Assembly: GCA_022818135.1 (NCBI GenBank)
Contig: JAFMSR010000005.1
Span: 31,737,254-31,801,253 of the forward strand
DNA: 64,000 nt
From: Saxidomus purpurata
Lineage: Eukaryota; Mollusca; Bivalvia; Venerida; Veneridae
Direction: 5' to 3'
This document shows positions 24,062-64,000 of this stretch, one piece after another. The position numbers and the translations under genes are program-made. Below the pieces are notes generated by a model. It made no database searches. It was given only the letters and a program-made list of their open reading frames with translations, and had not been told where the DNA came from. Position 1 is the stretch's first letter. Every line of letters starts with the position of its first letter.

Positions 24062-26092
24062 TTTAAATGTTCACTTTAAACATATTTGATTCGTAATATG
24101 TGGTTTAATATTCTGGGAATAGAAATCACGATGTTCCAAAAAATATATAACGATTTCCGCATATAAATGATATGTGTGTGTGTGCGCGCGTGTGTATACC
24201 TTTGCGGCATGCTAAAAGTGATTTATCAGTCGTGACTTCAAAATGTTGGTTTCATATCAAAAAAATTGCGAAAACGTTAAATATCACCACTTCTTAATGA
24301 GCTTGTTCAACACACACGTACTTTCCTTGTTGCGTAAATCAAGTTTGTCGGTGTAATTGTATGTATTTAAAATGGCAACATGTTGCAATATTTCTTTGAT
24401 CTCGGTATACTTTTACTAAGAAACCTTTAAATCTTAAAATAAACAAGTACTTACAGTATGTGTTACTACGTTTATCATTTATTTACATGACTATATCCTA
24501 CCGCAGTGTTTCTTTGAAGCTAGGCGGAGACCGCCAGAGTAGATTTGTTTGAAAGAATGCCCATCAGATATTCTTTGCAGACCGGTCTCTAGCTCTCGGC
24601 TTGGTTACCGACAAATGACGACAACGAACGACGGGGTGCACTGCGTTCAGTTCAGCATGTTTCAATGCCTTTCGAGCATAAAATATATTTCCGTTCAATG
24701 CGATTTGACACCATCTGATTTAAAGTTCAAAAGTTTTAACACGAAACCATTTATTGCTATATGCAACCAATGTATCAATACGCCTTGCAAAGCAATGCAA
24801 TGTGAAACATTTCAATGAAAATGCGTATGTTGTTTCAATTGCCGAATATGTTTTAAGAAAATCTAACGCTCTTATAAGATTTTTTATTTGTTGTGAGTTG
24901 TATTAGAACTTAAAAATTGTGTACTCTTTTCACAGGTAATGCTATTTTCGCGAACTTTTCATAGAATTTTTCATTTTCCTATCATCATTAAGAGCAATGG
25001 GAGTTAACTCTTACTCCACTGCAACTAATGTAGATCATGATCATCCTGCACATCCAAGCAGTCTGATCATGATCTGCACTGTTCGCCGTTAAGTCGTCAG
25101 TAATTTTTTCAATCAACCCCCCTTTCAACAACTATTGGTTATTTTAGAAAATTAGTTATTTTAGTCAATTCATTTTCATTTTATATACTTTTTAAATTGC
25201 ATATAACGTGATTTTACACTGAAATATTTTTTCAACAAACTTTGAACGATATCAATCTAGACGAAATTATAAACAGATATAATTTTAGCTAAAACTTATT
25301 ACCTGTAATAAATTTTATGCCCTCATCAGATGGTTTATTTGCCAATAAAAAACGGTATATGAAAAATTCACATCTCGATTTACATTTGAGAGATTTTTTA
25401 TGTACTTCGTTACCCTCTCACGATAATGGCTTCAATTGCATTTAGAGATTTATTTACTACTTAAGTATATCTAATGTTTTTCTAAGCGATTCAGAATGAA
25501 TTTTATTAACGGTTTAAACAGAGCCTTTAATATGCAGTTTCTTACGAGGGATAGGGGTCTTATATTGTCCCTACAAATGAACGATGGGTATGATTTCTCA
25601 CCTCTAAATAACTAAAATACTGTTCAAACGCGCGTTAAAAAATCCAAGAAAAAAATAGATACATAAATATTCATTCCCTTACATTGTAAATCAGATCGCT
25701 GAAGAAAATAAATCACTAAGCGGCAAGTCAAGAATCGAACTTAAAAATATTTGGAGGGCCATATTTCACACCATCCCAGCTGCTGCTTGGCATATTTTCC
25801 ACACCCGGTGACAGTTTCGCATAAATCTGCCGGGTCGGAAGTCTAACTAGTTAATTAACGCGCTAATCGGCGGTCATTTAGGTTACAACTTGACCACCGT
25901 TGTGAACAATCACTCACCATTCTCATTAGATATATCTCTGTTTCATCTAGCCAGTTCAACTTTTCGTACCAAGTCAGTCGAAAAAATGTCATTTTCGCAA
26001 TTGTGTCAAGAGCAATCAATTATTGTGATGAATGTTCTTCATTAAAGATTAAAAATTACCGATTAATGAAATGAAAACGAACACAAACACAT
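24062..26092. other. Non-coding stretch, no gene recognised
   Basis: It contains a short TG/CG microsatellite near 24172-24196 and an 89-codon frame at 24549-24818 without recognisable features. Nothing else is supported. Confidence 0.5.
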
Positions 26093-26101
26093 ATTTTGCA
26101 C

Positions 26102-27169
26102 GGGATGCTGAAAAACCTGGGCTGGACTCGTGGGTTGGGCTGGGCTGGGCTTGTGGGCTGGACCCAAGGCCATGGACCCGTAGTCTCAAGGCCATGAATC
26201 CCCAGACAATAGGGTCATAACCCCGTGGTCATAAGGTTAAAGAGGCATTAGAGGCTGGAATGACTGGAAGGGATATCTGCATCGTTTACTCAATGGAGTC
26301 ATTATAATGATCTAATTCAACATGTGCTATTAGTCAGCAATAAGTACACTTTGTGATGATATACATATTGTGTTTTTTTCATATAAGATCAATGGTTTTA
26401 AAATTGTACAAATAATTATTAAGTTTTAAAACATAGATCTACAAAAAGAACTTGCCATTTGACAAAACACAAACCAATCCCAAAATGGTGACTCCAGTGT
26501 ACACCCTTTCGATTCATTTGCAGAGTGGGTGTGGGGGTGTAATAAGTTTGGTCTTGGAAACATTGAAATACGTTCATGAACTTTTAGATAGCATTTCTCC
26601 CAATTCAATGAATTTAATTTAACCATGACTGTGGTTTGAACTGGCTGTTTGGGATAAGAAACTAATATCCTGTTCACTTTTGAAAAGTAAGGTCGTTAAA
26701 CCGATGATTAAATTAAGTTAACTATTTTAAATCATTATTTAAAAACCTAAACGTATCCTACCTTATGTAGCCGCAAGTAATGCATATGTGTACCTTTACA
26801 TACGAACTACGTGCCTACCTACCAAAATTACCTTTATATACTATTTTAATAATGTTTTAAAACTATGTCTGCAATATTACACAGTAGACAGACATCACAT
26901 ATTCAATCAAAAAGTGTATTGTTTCAAAATCTGTAAACATTGACCCTTCTCCGAACCCTATAGTAAGGATTGTTTATATATTGTCAACTTATCAAAATTA
27001 TGCCCTCCCTTAATAGCCATTATCATCAATTAGTGAGAGGTTATTCCGGAACAAAGTTGTGTCTTTGAAACTCTGACCTTAAATTCCAGGGAGTCCATTA
27101 ACCTTGGGTCCAGCTGGACCCAGTCCACGAGCCCAGTCCACGAGCCCAGTCCTGGTTTTTCAGCATGCC
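26102..27169. mobile_element. Terminal-inverted-repeat element, 1,068 bp, 9-bp duplication
   Basis: The left end GGGATGCTGAAAAACCTGGG and the reverse complement of the right end, GGCATGCTGAAAAACCAGGA, align. Similarity continues imperfectly for about 80-85 bp through GGGCTGGGCT/GGGCTCGTGG-type subrepeats and GGACCCAAGG. ATTTTGCAC flanks it directly at 26093-26101 and 27170-27178. The interior has only an 83-codon minus-strand frame that I do not recognise. The 9-bp duplication and subrepeat-bearing ends resemble the two foldback elements elsewhere in this window. Confidence 0.75.
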
Positions 27170-27178
27170 ATTTTGCAC

Positions 27179-30100
27179 GCACACAAAAGTTATTATAGTT
27201 ATTTCCTAATAATGATTTGTTTAGATAGAAAGCAAGAACAGTTCAAATGTTTTCAAGTCGAGAATTCATAGATAAATGATATATTTGTACCTACCTTAGC
27301 CTATTTTCTGGTTTTCAATTATTTCGGTATACACTGATATATAGAATAATGATATACTTAGATACCGGATTTCTAGCTAGTTGTTACGATTATTTAGTGA
27401 CTCTTCATAGATAAATTATAGGGATATATTAGAATTTGCTTTTAAACTTTCTAAAGACCTGATAAGCGGTATTGAAATGTTATACACTGAAAAATAGTCT
27501 TTTTGTGCGGTCGAACAGCTCGAAACCTATTGCTCAGCTACCGGGGAAATAAAATTGAAAAAGTTGAAAAGTTGACTGCATTGTTCAGACTGATATAGAT
27601 CAAGTATTTGTTAAGGTTTTATATAGGCAAATCGTTACTTATTGTACCCCATACTTTGAGTTAATGAAATGTTTCGCGCTATGTAAACACATGAATGTAC
27701 CATTAGTCATATCCGAATACCGTGTTAACTTAACACCGAAATTGTCAACGCTGCAAAAAAAAAAACGTTTTTTTTTGCAAGTATCAATATAACTTCCTAT
27801 CTCGTGAACGAGTACATACTTAAACAATAAAAACGTACGCAATGCTTTAGTCATGATTTGCTTTGCCAATTTTTTGTGAAGTGATTTTGATTTTGACTGA
27901 ATTATAGAAACTGTGCAGTATATGATTTTTATGGTCAAAGGGAGGTAACTTGTTTGAGAAATTGCACGATCAGCAAACCATAATGGTCACCTGGATTTTA
28001 CCCCTCAGGATTTTCATTAGATTTGGCTTAATAACCGTTTTCACATGAATTGTTTGATTACTCTGTTCAGAAGCCAGTGTTTAAGTCATTCGTTCCAGGT
28101 ACAATAGAAGGATAGTCGTCCAAATTAACTCGTTTAAACGACCGGACCCGTGGGAGGTCATTATAAGCATTTGATACTGGTCAATGAAAAAAGTTTAATC
28201 AGGCAACTTGATATGTACAATTGCAACGTTAAAGGCATTCAGTGTGGTTTTTATATTGGTACTGGCGTATTATCTTTCTTGCTACTTTTTCTCAGGGTGT
28301 CAGACTTAAAACTTCCGTTCGGGGGTTTTCTTTTGAACTGGAATTCGCATCGGCATTAAAAAGTATGGTTTGGATACCATCAAAAAGATATCTGTAAAAT
28401 ATTCTATGAAGGAAGATGTTTATTAACCATAGCAAGTAACTGTCTGGGTGCCTCTATGTTAATTTATTGTTATTGTGTTGTGTTTTTTTAATTTTTGTTA
28501 TATGTTCTTTACTTAAGATAAGTGTAGATCAGAAGTGAATGGTCATAGGGTATAGCAATTCCATATTTTCAAAATATTATCACGGCTGTAAGACTATATA
28601 GCATTATAATTCTAAAACACTTCTCTTAGGGGAAAAGCTGTGTATTTAGTACATACACTTAAAGTAGCGTTTTAACTCTATGATTATTAAATTACATAAC
28701 AGAGTAATAACACTAAAAAAGGAATAAACAAGAGATTTTAAAGGAATAATAACCGAGTTATGGCACGGGCACTGTAAGAGACCTTAATGACTGGCATGTA
28801 CTTCAGTCTAATTGCTGTTTTAAAACATTGTCGGATTGAAACCTAATCGATTGAACTCTTCAAAATGGAAGTCGAATCTAGTTTCACTTTCACGCGTAAT
28901 TTATTTTAATAGACAACCATTAACTCTTCCAACCGATCATTTTAAAATGCTTACACCCTTTATAGCGTTTCCATGCCTACGTTATTGAGGTTAGGACCTT
29001 AGGAAATGGGAAAATGATAAGCCTTGCCTCGGTCCGTGATGGCTTTAACAGATCAGCTTCATAATTGATACGGCCGTGCCGGGTCAGCGATTTGTTTTTA
29101 GGTTTCCATTGCCTATCATTCATTGCCTTCACTTGACCTGAGAGTAAGTCAAACACGTCCGATTGAATAGTGCAGCTGAAAGATATATGGTGGCAGTATA
29201 AGCTAATTATTCTGCAGTGGTTTTTACGGTTGTTTATGACTGAGATAGCGGGCCACAATTTTGTAAGTTTATTTCGAGGGACTGAAAATTTGTCAAACTT
29301 GTGGCCATAGTTACGAGAAGTCGTAGATCGTACGGCCATTTTGCATCATCAAGCGTCCAGGCAACACTTCAGTATATTTGGAAAGGCCCAGGACCAAACA
29401 ATTCTTTTTTTTGCAGTTTTCATTACAATGTTACATATTCCGAATAAAAAAGACTGAAAGCTTTTATTTTTGATGATCCGTGAAGTTTATGAAATTGATT
29501 CACTTATCCATGTGATAGTTGAATTGAACCTTTCTTGAATATGAGATTAGTGAAAGCCTTCGTGAAACTAATCTGGTTCCCCCCTCACTCCGAGAAGTTT
29601 CATGTCCTGTGTGTATATAGACAAAAATACGTATAGAAACCATCTCTTCAAATTTGGAACAATTTTATCGTTAAAGTTATTATAACCTTATAGTTGTTCG
29701 GCATTTTCGTCACCTATGTTCAATTTTTCTTTGATTTTCTCAAATTTATTACATGTGCAAATTACATCACATCCAGCCATACAAAATTTAATGTTGCCTA
29801 TGCTAACCTACCCGTTTATTCTTACATAATTCACAACCTTTACAATAAGTTACACATGGTGACCTCTGAAAATGCAGACGGCCGGAGTCTGTTTGAAGAC
29901 AGGAGCTAGGAGTTTTAAAAATATAATCATAAACTGAAGCCTGGTGGCGAGGCTAGGTTCTTTACTCGACACGATGGAAGTTTGTTGTATCATTGTTTAT
30001 ATACCAAGAAATGAACAAAAATAGCATGTAATAGCAATTAAGTATCGCACGCTTCAATGTCAGACCAAGAACTTCTTTCAGGAAAAAACGAAAAGTGAAC

Positions 30101-31817
30101 ATGTGTTTTCTTCAATGATTAAAAAGGCCATCAATTAAGGACGACAGCGATCTGTTTCATGTGCGGATTTATCAAGTACGAATGTCTTTCCGTCAAATTA
30201 AAATGTATTTTCTGGAAATTCCTCCACTGAATATTTGTTGATTTAACTGTAAGCCTAGTCGGTGGAGCACAGCGGCACATGTGGCGTACAAGGTTTTGTT
30301 GAAATGTATACTATAGGTTCCAGTGGAAGGAGATCTGTTAAGACAAGAAGTATTTTGCGGTTATTAAAAGGTGTGTTTTAGGGGGGTTCCGAATGAGAAA
30401 CATCTGTGATGCCTTGTAAACTGCTTTTTTGACAGCGCTATGAAACCGGTAGGTCATATAATCAAGTAAACTAGAGCATGCCACGAACATTTCAGAAACT
30501 AGTTTAAAAAAAGAAGCGCAAAATGTTAGCAAAATGTAAATGTGTGCTTTTTTATTTCTTAATTTATTTCTACCATAAGCTTTATATTACCGTATATGAA
30601 AAGATCATCATTGTTTGAGAGATTGACACTGAATAGACGTTAGTACGTATAGGATGGTTTTTTTCACATGTATATCCACTATGCTAGATATGTTAGTAAG
30701 GAATCTGAGTGGTTTTTCTTATAAGCTTTGGAAAATGACAAATATTCAAGATACATTCATAATATACGTCTAAAAAACACGATTAACATGCTTATGAAAC
30801 AAAACCTGTTTTTACAAATTTAGTATGGATTTGTTTTGTGATATAATAACGTGTTTTTTTCCATTTTTGATTATTTCCTGATAGAATGGCATAGAAGTCA
30901 TTTGTTTGTTTGTTCGTTCATCACATTGTTGGACTTCTTTGCATTGCGATTGCCTTAACGTTTCAATTACACGCAAATGACTGCGATCACTAAGTTCCAA
31001 TCCTATGTATTTAATTGTATATTTGTGGTATTTCTTTACTACTTTACCCATGTAAACCACCTGTTTCTATCAGTATCAGATTTTTACCTACAATAACATC
31101 CATACAGGTTGGCTTTACTTTATTTACCATTCTTTCTGTATACCATTAATTATATACTTGCAGATGTATGTTTCAAATTAAATAGGATATTGCTTACTGT
31201 CGAATTCTCATTGACCCCGCGTGACCTTTGCACTAACCTGAACTGACCTTAAGAGCATGATATATCCAGGTAGTGAGTGTTTGTTTCAAAGGAAAGTGGT
31301 ATGTTCTGGACATTAAATTCTGTATCTGTTTTAAATATCACATTTTTGCTCGAAACGTACATCATATTTTGTACTAAAAATGTAAAAGAACCTATCTGGG
31401 AATCAGGAGAATGAATTTCTAAGTTGCTGAAACATTTCAATGTTTTTTCCTCTTATTTTACCGGGTGTCAACATTTTGACAACTTTTGTTATTTACTTCT
31501 CATTTTCAGTTGATATTAGCGTATGTCATTTCTCACCCACTCTTTTGTCTTTGAAACTAACTATCCCTGTATAATGTCGGATATAACGAAATCTGATATA
31601 AGGAATGATCGAAAACAAACTCTTTTTTTTCTGACACTCATTGCAGTAACTTCATATTTTCTACTATACAAAAGTAACAGCGGCCGTCTCACACATGCTA
31701 GATCAGTAGCTATCGTCTCTTGGTCGTCAGATTCTACACACATTTACCTTGCCACAACTGCACCACTAGTTGCCATCGACACATTCTTAACGAAGTATTT
31801 ACTTTACTTTATTTCAG
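27179..31817. other. No gene recognised; upstream flank or intron of the kinase gene
   Basis: If the kinase gene starts further upstream this is intron. I searched for exons encoding the glycine-rich loop, the VAIK lysine and the HR of the catalytic loop, and found none that satisfied both frame and splice sites. A 120-codon minus frame at 28977-29339 is within chance expectation for this base composition. Confidence 0.4.
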
Positions 31818-58708
<26,891 letters not shown>

Positions 58709-61700
58709 CGGTCCTTTTCCATCGCAGAGGGTTGACTCTATCAATTAGTTTTCAGATAAAAGATGAAGAAACAACTTCACACAAACACAACAAATTTGTT
58801 CTCATTCGAAAGTTGCTCGTGAATCTTTTACGCTTTCGCCAAATCAACAAAATGTCGAAACCAAAATATTTTTCTCAAGGTTAGTCAACAAGATATTCAG
58901 AATAGATGAAAGCTAGCATCGCATCAATCAAGGGTTGTATGATGCATGTTGGGTAACTAAACGACATTTGCAAGTGATAGCGCATCCAGAAAGGTGGTGT
59001 TAGACTTTGTTAATCCCTATGGACACTTGTTTGTGAGAAGCATATGATTTGAAAGAAATCCACAACAATCTTTCAATTTTGGAGACAGAGCAACTTTTTT
59101 ATGAATACAAGTCCCATATTGTATAAAATGATGTTGGATGTGTTTATGTATTATGATGTATTTAACTATAAAAATGGCAGTTAAGTGATACATCACACTT
59201 TGGGCAGTCAGGTTAGCTTAAAATATGCAAAAGTCAATAAATACATAGATGTTTATGGTGAATAAGTTAGTACAAATGACATCTGAAGAGATGAGAAAAT
59301 TGTTGTACGGAGTACCTAAATGTTAATTCCTCATATCCTTTGACTTTTACTTAAACACAGAAGTCATAAATTATGGTAATATATCAACGTGCTGTGTTTA
59401 CTACTATGAAAAGACGCGGCCATCTTTATTCACTGCGGATTGCTGCGTCACATGACTACCCAGTGTGCAATAGTCGACGACATTGTTATTGTGATTGGAG
59501 TTTTTCAATGCCAAAGTCTTTCAGGTGGTTGTTTTGTTTGGTCTACACGCTTTAAGAGATTTAAACCTTTTCACAAGATTGTGTTTCTTGTTGGTATTTG
59601 ACAGATGATTTTGAAATAATGGTCCTGGTTTAAATGCTTTGTCTACTTTATGGGTGCAATATGTCCTTATCTTTCAACGAGAAGTGCGCTACTTTGCTTG
59701 TTTCCTACGGTGACTTGCTTAGTTCTTTCTTTGTTTTGCTGAACCCTTAAATAGTGTTAAAACTGGAACAATGAAATGCTTGACTAAATGTTTGACTGAC
59801 TTGCTTACCTACTTGTTGCATAGCCCTAACAATTTCAAATTCGCTCATTAGGCACAGTTTTTCACTTTTTTCTGGAAAGTGTCCTCTCTAATTCTAATTA
59901 CAATTCTATTTGCATTTTATAAAGACAGTTCTTGCTTAATAAATGCATTTGTATTAAGCAAAAACAATCTGAAAATAAGCTTATTTTGATACAGAAGCAG
60001 GAACTCAAGTGAACTAAAAGTATCAACCACTTAATTGGGCATTAAGGTCCGTAAATAACTCCAGGCTCCTCGCTATTTTGAGAATAGCATGTATAAAAGT
60101 GTTTACTTTTTTAAAAAGGTGGTGAGGCTAAACAGCACTGATAACATTCTGTATAGCCTTTAAACGAAATGGTACGTCTGTTGTCTGTCTGTATTTCTGT
60201 CGAATTGTCTGTGGAAATATCTTTTATTCCTGTAAAATTGTGAGTAATTACTCATTGCAAATTATTGTTAATGCAAGCAAACTCAGACGTTTGCCAAGTT
60301 TGTTGCTTTGTTAATTGAATTGATATTAATAAACTGCGTTTAATGTGCATTTTCTGTATCATAGCTCATGTTGTTATTTCAACTTTCACTGAAAGTTTGT
60401 GATATATTATGATTTTAACTCGTCAACCCGGAAGGGAATAATTACACATGTATACGTTGGTCTTAAGAAACTGGACGTTTCTGTTATGTTTTTTCCCTAT
60501 TGTTTTGATTAAGTTGTCTATTTTGATGTTAATTTTATATGAAAGCTCGATAACATTGATAACTGTGTCACAGTCACAAGTATTTATTCCTGTAAACTGT
60601 GTCCAGTTTCACTGTCACAGATATTAATCCATATAGACCTTATCAAGTTTCATTAATTTTTAATGAAAAATAACGCTTTGAGGTTTTTGCTTCCGCCAGT
60701 TTTGAGTGGGTATTAGAATACTTCTCTTATGTAAAAAGGTTTCACTGTTTCGTTGTAATGATCCGGGTTTTTTTTTTAATTTCAGGAGCTGTTGACATTA
60801 GGTAAAACTATATCCGTATAAAATTAAAACATAAGAGAAAATGATATCCGTAATGATTTAGTTCAGTTTCCTTCAATAGTTGGAGCTGAACCTGGTGAAG
60901 CCCACGAAATAAAAACTATCGCGGTGTCGTTTTGTTTTATTTTCAAAATTTACGGATTACTTAATCATGTGAACTGGTTTTAAAGACCCATTGGCACTTT
61001 GGGTGTTCAGTTGCTTGTAGAACTTACATTACCAAGTAAGAAATCTTATAAGCTAAAATGATCCTAATTTCTCCGAAAAAAACAAACATTCCTAATATTT
61101 CTTTTTAAATCGACAATACATGTTTTAATATCACATAAACGTTAAACGTTTTACCTTTTATATGAGTATCGAAAGTGCCAATGGGTCTGTAAATATCTTA
61201 TATCTTATTACTTGAAATACTGCAGTTGTTTTCTTGTCTTGTTAATAATTTGCCTTCAGAGAGAAGAGAGGAAAAGGGTTTAAGTTAAAGAAATCATTTT
61301 GACAAAAAGTGTGAATTATACCGGTATTTTTACCCGCCAGTTTATTTGAGTATTCCAAATCCTTTGCTATTGTTATACCAAATTTTGGTACAGCAAGCGA
61401 GCGCAGTTGCATGAAAATATCGTGTATGAATCCATTAGTTTGTTGTGCAATGCAGAAGCCAAGAAACTGTCAATATCATAATGCTAATGAATGGTTGAAA
61501 AGTTGTAATTTTTCGCCACAGTTAGATTCAACATCATCTTTCTGTGAATCATACTGTATTTATTCCATTTCACATAAGAGGTCATTTATGTTGGCGTGCC
61601 TGTTTCCAATAAAAGTATATTTTCCTTAGCTGTACATATTTATCTACACCTTCACATCTCATATCACTTTAGATAAAAATAAAAGGCAACCTTTGTCAAA

Positions 61701-64000
61701 AAGTCTGCACCCGGTTCCTATTGGCAATTTCATTTATTCTCTTCGTGTCCATAATCCTTTCACAAAATTGTAATATGGGTAGGGAACTTTTGAATAATTG
61801 TTTACTTTAACAGTTTTCCCCTTCAATAGAAAGAATATCCGTACTTACCGGTGAAAGGGTATTTTTACAAAGGTATCCTGCATTATTATGGCCATTGTAT
61901 TCATCCAATCATCACTCTCATATTCACATTTTCAACATCATAGTTAAACATACAACAAATTTGTGTATCAAAGTTAAATACAATCAATTGTATGGTCTTT
62001 GTCATTTTATTTATGCTAGTTCTTTTTGTAATCAATTATAATCCAATAAATTAGGGCTTATGTCAGAACCTTGTTTAACACCATATTATTCAAACAATCG
62101 AAGACAAAGAAATGTAGTCATTGCTTTCCAATGATATAAACACTTTAAAATGTGACTAGTATTCGAGAAAATGTAGCTACTTTCACATCAGCTCTAGATC
62201 TCTAAACAGATTCTATTTTTCTGACTGCTATGATGAAAAATTCAGACCAAATATACAGATATAGTTTAATGTTTACACCATTACTTTAAATATGTATGCA
62301 GTTTTAGATTAGCATTTATGCAATTTATAGTCTTTAATTATTTTCACGGGCGAGAATAAAGCAACAGGTGCGGTTTGTGGTGGATGTGTTTGAAATTTTG
62401 ATATTGTCAAATACGTTCGTTATTTGATGAATAATATGATAAGCTCAAAGTCCAGTTGGTAATTAGAATGGTAGAATTGGTGAAGATCGATAATTAATAT
62501 TCCTGAACTTAATATTTGAGTATAATTTTGAATGGAGTCGTGAAATGTTAGATTGTGTTTCTCTTAGAGTATCACTGTAAAAGGTCAATTTGTAGTTACA
62601 ACAACTACATTGTGAACTTTTTGGTCGCTCTTGATCAACGGACTACCGTCTAAATTTGTCTTTTTTGCTCTTTGCAATTCTGCTATAAACTGTTCAAATA
62701 AAAATCTGTAGTGTGGTAATTATTGTCATGTTGTAATAAATTTCAATAAAAAGAATACAACCAAATGTTGATAGCAGTGTGAATCGTGTTTTCATTGTGC
62801 GTCAGTTGGAGATTTTTCATTTAGAACTTGTGCATTAAGTTTGCATACAAACCACATGTAAATTAGCAACATTTACTTGTTTCTTGTATCTTTTTAAACC
62901 GATTGCCTGCATAGTTTCATATTTGAAAATTTGTTATTTCTTGTTGACAGAAGGCTTGCTGTATAAAACGTGTATTTCTCTCTATTTTCTCATTGTAGTT
63001 GATGCAGTTTGGAAAACAGATGTTGAAATTCTATATTATGGGAGGTATCCATGTATATTGACGATATTTACAACAATTAAAATCATGTCACTTCAATAAG
63101 TTGTGTCAGTTATCATTTCATTTTTCTTTTGTTATTCCGGAACTGGGACCGAGCATGTATCTACGTCCAAGCAATGCTCACAAATTTTCACAAAGAGAAT
63201 AGAATTCTATTACTATACTGTCTCCACAATTATTTTGATACTTGAATAACAATTAAGAAATCCCTTTTCTTCCCAATAACTCAAACTTTACATGTTCAGT
63301 GCGAACTTGGAATGAAAAAAAGTTCAAGTGAAATTCAGCAGACCTAAAAATAAACCTTCCCTCCTTTTCTTTCGCAAAAAAACTGCCTACAATTGTTACG
63401 ATTGGAAGTTTGAATTCAAAGAAATAGACAATCAGCGAACACTTTACTTCCTCCTTTGACAGTCGTCCAGTTTATACACCCCGACACACGACCGCTCACA
63501 ATCAAATCGAAGCCATCCACATTAAATTCAAAGTTTTTAGCATGAGGGTATTACAGAAATCAACATGTTCAATACACCATCAATCTAAGATCAACGAATT
63601 ATAATGAACCTGCACAGTTACAAACCTGTATATGTGTATGTTATATATTGATCGGTTGCACTTTAAATCATTTGAATGAGCGTATTGAAACTTCTCTTCC
63701 TGGCCGAAACAAATGGTAAAGTTTGTCCTGCGTGTATATACGTGTACTTGTGAAGCGGCACCTGTTAAAGTAGCAGTCAAAACATTTAGCTAAGATGCCA
63801 ATAAGACTGCAACCCGGCAAAACAGTTTGTGTATAAAAATGTAATGAAAATAATAATCCTAAAGGTATGTTGCTCACGTTTTATGTAAGGCAATGTCGAA
63901 AGAAGTTAAATTCCGAGAAATTAAAGTCATTTTTATCAACTTCCCCATGGTCAAGCATCCTACAGAATAAACGTGGTTTTTAGTTGTTCTTTTTTCCAAG
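58709..64000. other. Kinase 3' UTR and downstream sequence
   Basis: No further gene is recognised. Candidate polyadenylation signals (AATAAA) follow the stop at 59236-59241 and 59938-59943, with more beyond, including near 62745. The true 3' end cannot be chosen from sequence alone. Open frames here are 72 codons or shorter. Confidence 0.5.

Noticed and set aside
24910..24938. NLKIVYSFHR before GTAATG as the missing upstream kinase exon
   Set aside because: An in-frame stop lies ten codons upstream and no acceptor lies between. TTTTCACAG looks more like a chance acceptor.
28977..29339. 120-codon minus-strand open frame
   Set aside because: About one or two frames of this length are expected by chance in this window by rough estimate, and no motif is recognisable.
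31555..31620. GGATATAACGAAATCTGATATAAGG as another MITE end
   Set aside because: It resembles family 1 interior words, but no opposite terminus or duplication was found, so it is left unannotated.

Overview
This is an intron-rich, AT-rich animal nuclear sequence. It has GT-AG introns of 1 to 8 kb, tRNA-derived SINEs, a non-LTR retrotransposon fragment, small TA-flanked MITEs and several inverted-repeat (foldback) elements. The repeat types, especially the repeat at 44.47-45.43 kb, look most like a mollusc, probably a bivalve. That is inference from general knowledge, not a database match.

Only one protein-coding gene is well supported. It runs on the + strand as 13 exons from 31818 to the stop codon at 58708, and all splice phases agree. 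It encodes the C-terminal 1,201 residues of an AMPK-related (CAMK-group) Ser/Thr kinase, most like HUNK. The window holds the catalytic loop, the DFG and APE motifs, a conserved T-loop threonine, the C-lobe and a UBA-like segment. These are followed by about 990 residues of mostly disordered Ser/Asn-rich tail, more than half of it from one 1,763-bp exon. The N-lobe exons are upstream and were not found with confidence; there is one weak candidate at 22.6-22.7 kb.

The left quarter is dominated by a 10.17-kb palindromic element (4713-14880) flanked by a 10-bp direct repeat. Each arm has an outer satellite of about 30-36 bp units and an inner satellite of about 300-bp units. Variants shared by facing units show that the arms mirror each other unit by unit. 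A 186-bp MITE interrupts only the right arm and a 449-bp inverted-repeat element interrupts only the left arm, around a 1.5-kb loop. Two smaller elements also have inverted-repeat ends and 9-bp target duplications: 26102-27169, and 42890-44390, which is built of nested palindromes and lies in a kinase intron. Together they suggest an active foldback or Mutator-like non-autonomous system. No transposase is visible in the window.

The region 15-31 kb has no convincing gene. It holds MITEs, degenerate tandem repeats, an inverted pair of tRNA-like SINE fragments and two blocks of almost pure homopolymer runs (17.8-18.0 kb and 20.1-21.1 kb) that look like consensus errors. The kinase introns hold a LINE 3' fragment, MITEs, a SINE with intact target duplication, and an unexplained 202-codon antisense ORF. 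Sequence beyond 58.7 kb is 3' UTR and/or intergenic.
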